From Candidatus Solibacter sp. (GTDB lineage: Bacteria; Acidobacteriota; Terriglobia; Bryobacterales; Bryobacteraceae): DNA of 8,567 nucleotides. Where the stretch lies: assembly GCA_017883345.1 (NCBI GenBank), contig JADGNT010000175.1:1-8567 (forward strand). The letters run 5' to 3'. A program made the position numbers and the translations under genes. The notes below the pieces were generated by a model. The model did no database searches, was not told the DNA's origin, and was given only the letters and a program-made list of their open reading frames with translations. Below are positions 6,092 through 8,567 of the stretch, piece after piece (the first letter of the stretch is position 1; each line of letters starts with the position of its first letter).

Positions 6092-6571
6092 ATGGCCAGC
6101 GAATTGACGATTACGGTTAATGGGAAACAGCATCGAGTGGAGGCGACATCTGACACGCCTCTGCTTTACGTTCTGCGTAACGAGCTGGGCTTGAACGGTC
6201 CCCAGTTCGGCTGTGGCTCCGAAAACTGCGGCGCATGCACCGTCTTGCTCGGCTCGAAGGTCGTCAAGTCATGCAAGCTGCCGGTCTCCGAGGCGTCCGG
6301 TGGAATCATTACCACGCTGGAAGGATTGATCATAGAGGGCGATCTGCATCCGGTGCAGCGCGCGTTCATCGCGGAGCAAGCCGCGCAGTGTGGCTATTGC
6401 AGCAACGGCATGATCATGGCCACCGCGGCGCTGTTGTGGAAGAATTCGCATCCGACCGATGAACAGATTCGCGAAGCGCTCGATGGTAACCTGTGTCGCT
6501 GCGGCGCGCACCTGCGCATTCTCCGTGCCGTCAAGCGCGCCGCCGAGTTGTTCGAGCAGGAAGGAGCGTGA
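6092..6571 (+). CDS. [2Fe-2S] subunit of a molybdenum hydroxylase (IorA-like)
   Basis: This 159-residue protein is the small electron-transfer subunit of a xanthine oxidase-family enzyme. It has the expected two domains. A plant-type ferredoxin fold carries Cys41, Cys46, Cys49 and Cys61 (FGCGSENCGACTVLL), and a helical domain carries Cys100, Cys103, Cys135 and Cys137 (QCGYCSNGMIM and NLCRCGAH). All eight cluster ligands are present and the length is normal. The style is that of isoquinoline 1-oxidoreductase or nicotinate dehydrogenase small subunits rather than of the CO dehydrogenase type. The ATG at 6092 has a GAGG (6078-6081) upstream. The large subunit starts 5 nt after the stop. No promoter is evident, since the upstream DNA is a transposase relic. 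No signal peptide is seen, so the assembled enzyme would be exported only if the partner carries one, and none is visible there either. Confidence 0.95.
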   Translation: MASELTITVNGKQHRVEATSDTPLLYVLRNELGLNGPQFGCGSENCGACTVLLGSKVVKSCKLPVSEASGGIITTLEGLIIEGDLHPVQRAFIAEQAAQCGYCSNGMIMATAALLWKNSHPTDEQIREALDGNLCRCGAHLRILRAVKRAAELFEQEGA

Positions 6572-6576
6572 TCCCC

Positions 6577-8567
6577 ATGGCAGACGAATCATCCGCATGG
6601 AATGAGTCGTGGGAGGAGGATTCTGACTGGAGTGAGACGGGCGCGATCAAGAAGGCGAATCAAGTTGACGATTGGCTGGCGATTGATCGGGACGGCACCA
6701 TCACGGTCTTCAGCGGCAAAATCGATTCTGGCACGGGCGTGCAGACCGCGCTCGCGCAGATTGTGGCGGAAGAACTCGACGTGCCGATCGAGCGCGTGCA
6801 GATGGTGATGGGCGACACCGCGCGCACGCCCGACGAAGGGATTACGGCGGGCAGCACGACGATTCGATTTGGTGGCTTTGCGCTGCGCCACGCCAGCGCG
6901 GAAGCCCGCCGCGCGCTGCTGGAAATGGCCGCTCATCGGCTTGACGCCGTGCCGGATGAATTGGTCGTCCGCGCTGGCGTGATTTCCGTGAGCCACCCTC
7001 TCGCCCGGACGATCACTTTTGCCGAACTGCTGGGTGGGAAACGATTCAATCGCGCCATCACGCTTCAAGCGCCGCTCAAGCGGCCGGAGGAATACCGGAT
7101 CGTGGGCCAGCCGGTCCCGCGCCTGGACCTCCCTCGCAAATTCGTTGGCGCGCCCAGTTTCGTGCACGATGTCAGAGTGCCGGGCATGCTGCATGCGCGT
7201 GTCGTCCGTCCACCCGGCTCCGGCGCAGAACTCGTGTCCATTGACGAAACTTCCGTCCAGGACGCGCGCGTGGTCCGCCTCGGTAATTTCATTGGCGTGG
7301 TGGCAGAACGCGAGGAGCAAGCGGTGCGCGCGACCAGGCAGCTCAAAGTGGAATGGCAGGAGACGGTGCGCTGGCCGGCGATGGAGGAATTGCAAACTTT
7401 CATTCGCCGCCAGCCGACATCCGATGCCATCGTGCGCGAAGAAGGCAAGGTCGAGTCGGCGCTCCGGAAGGCGACGGCGCGAGTCAAGGCGACCTATCAG
7501 CAACCCTTTCAAGCGCACGCCTCGATCGGCCCAGCCTGCGCGGTCGCCGATGTTCAGGCTGATCGCGCGGTGATCTGGTGTAGCACGCGGGGTGTCTATC
7601 CTCTGCGTGACGAGCTGGCCAATCTCCTGCAGATGCGTCCGGAAGAAATCCAGGTCATTTACGCCGAAGGGTCAGGCTCGTATGGGCACAACGGCTCTGA
7701 CGATGCCGCCGCGGATGCGGCGGTTCTGTCCCGCGCGATGGGTAGGCCGGTGCGCGTGCAGTGGAGCCGTGAGCAGGAATTTGCGTGGGAGCCGTTCGCA
7801 CCCGCGATGGAGATGGAGGTACACGGCGGCCTGGACAAGCAGGGCAATGTAATCGCGTTGGCGTACGATGTGTGGACACCATCTCACGTTGCCGGCGCGC
7901 AACTCCTGGCCGGGCAATTGATATCAGGACCGCCGCCGAAACCACCCGAGTGGTTTGGCGGCGGAGATCGAAACGCACCGACCAATTACAACATCCCGAA
8001 TCAACGTGTGCAGGTGCATTGGTTGTCTGGCTTGCCGCTCAGGACGTCGTCGATGCGTAGTCTCGGAGGCGCGGCGAACACCTTCGCCAATGAATCGTTC
8101 ATGGACGAGCTGGCAGCCGCGGCCAAGATCGATCCATTGGAGTTTCGACTGCGCCATCTCGATGATGCGCGCGCCATCGAAGTTGTGAAACAAGCAGCGG
8201 AGCACGCGGGCTGGGGTACACCGCTTCCAGCCGGTGAAGGGCGCGGCATCGCCTTTGCGCAATACGAGAACGAGGAGGCGTATGTGGCAACCGTCGCGCA
8301 GGTTCGCGTGGACACGACGAGCGGAGAGGTGCGTGTCAAACGAATGGTGGTCGCGCACGATTGCGGCTTGATTATCAACCCGGATGGACTGCGGAACCAA
8401 ATCGAAGGAAATGTGATTCAATCTACGAGCCGCGCGCTCAAAGAACAGGTAACCTGGGAGGACTCACACATCACCAGCCTCGATTGGGAATCGTACCCGA
8501 TTCTCAAATTCTCCGAGGTGCCGGACGTGGAGATTGTGCTGATCAACCACCCCGATCAACCGGCCGT
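6577..8567 (+). CDS. Molybdopterin-binding subunit of a molybdenum hydroxylase (IorB-like), 3' end cut by window
   Basis: The frame is open from ATG 6577 to the window edge (663 codons). AAGGAG at 6561-6566 is the ribosome site, and the small subunit lies immediately upstream. Conserved stretches in order are FSGKIDSGTG (45-54) with EELDVPIERVQMVMGDTARTP (65-85), then the hammerhead-like region starting RIVGQPVPRLDLP (174 on), HASIGPACAVADV (from 314), YGHNGSDDAAADAA (from 369) and RTSSMRSLGGAANTFANESF (from 489). This order places a segment related to the second cofactor-binding domain of xanthine dehydrogenases before the hammerhead domain, an arrangement known for IorB-type subunits. The window stops at FSEVPDVEIVLINHPDQPA, just before the expected G-x-GE motif with the catalytic Glu; perhaps 50-100 residues are missing. 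No FAD subunit is visible. It would hydroxylate an aromatic N-heterocycle or oxidise an aldehyde, but the substrate is unknown. Confidence 0.94.
   Translation, partial: MADESSAWNESWEEDSDWSETGAIKKANQVDDWLAIDRDGTITVFSGKIDSGTGVQTALAQIVAEELDVPIERVQMVMGDTARTPDEGITAGSTTIRFGGFALRHASAEARRALLEMAAHRLDAVPDELVVRAGVISVSHPLARTITFAELLGGKRFNRAITLQAPLKRPEEYRIVGQPVPRLDLPRKFVGAPSFVHDVRVPGMLHARVVRPPGSGAELVSIDETSVQDARVVRLGNFIGVVAEREEQAVRATRQLKVEWQETVRWPAMEELQTFIRRQPTSDAIVREEGKVESALRKATARVKATYQQPFQAHASIGPACAVADVQADRAVIWCSTRGVYPLRDELANLLQMRPEEIQVIYAEGSGSYGHNGSDDAAADAAVLSRAMGRPVRVQWSREQEFAWEPFAPAMEMEVHGGLDKQGNVIALAYDVWTPSHVAGAQLLAGQLISGPPPKPPEWFGGGDRNAPTNYNIPNQRVQVHWLSGLPLRTSSMRSLGGAANTFANESFMDELAAAAKIDPLEFRLRHLDDARAIEVVKQAAEHAGWGTPLPAGEGRGIAFAQYENEEAYVATVAQVRVDTTSGEVRVKRMVVAHDCGLIINPDGLRNQIEGNVIQSTSRALKEQVTWEDSHITSLDWESYPILKFSEVPDVEIVLINHPDQPA

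Noticed and set aside
6589..7518. 309-codon minus-strand frame opposite the hydroxylase large subunit
   Set aside because: The plus strand carries a continuous, well-conserved molybdopterin-binding subunit here; the antisense translation is Arg/His-rich with no recognisable domain.

Overview
The window reads as bacterial chromosome, moderately GC-rich, with tightly packed genes. Nothing in it fixes the taxon. The style of the exporter pair and of the molybdenum hydroxylase suggests a Chloroflexota- or Firmicutes-like environmental bacterium, but that is an impression from remembered family members and not a search result.

Layout, left to right. (1) Positions 30-311 hold the tail of a CRISPR locus. 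Two 29-nt type I-E-style repeats lead into a 27-nt chimeric repeat at 153-179, then two identical 33-nt type I-C-style repeats. No cas gene or leader is visible; the repeat orientation puts the leader to the left, outside the window. (2) A short spacer region leads to a sigma70-type promoter (TTGACA-N17-TACGAT, 442-470) and an 18-bp imperfect palindrome (479-496) just upstream of a TetR-family gene. (3) The TetR gene (508-1104) and two ABC exporter half-transporter genes (1122-3362 and 3359-5245) form a compact operon, with a 17-nt gap and then a 4-nt overlap. (4) Positions 5246-5634 hold no convincing gene. They are followed by a frameshifted, 5'-truncated transposase relic on the minus strand (5635 to about 6089). 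(5) From 6092 to the right edge lie the two subunits of a molybdenum hydroxylase of the isoquinoline 1-oxidoreductase (IorAB)-like type: a [2Fe-2S] subunit and a molybdopterin-binding subunit cut off by the window edge.

How the genes fit together. The TetR protein probably represses its own promoter and so controls the exporter. The two ABC proteins have complementary defects: one lacks the catalytic Glu and the H-loop His, the other has a degenerate signature motif. This is the pattern of a heterodimeric exporter with one working and one degenerate ATP site. The hydroxylase subunits would form one enzyme, passing electrons from the molybdenum site to two [2Fe-2S] clusters; its substrate cannot be read from sequence. 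The hydroxylase pair sits directly against the transposase relic and uses visibly different codons from the exporter operon, so the window looks like several modules joined together.

The most notable feature is the chimeric CRISPR repeat. Its first 19 nt match the I-E repeat and its last 14 nt match the I-C repeat, the two overlapping in a shared GCGTGG. It looks like a recombination junction between arrays of two subtypes, unless it is an assembly artefact.
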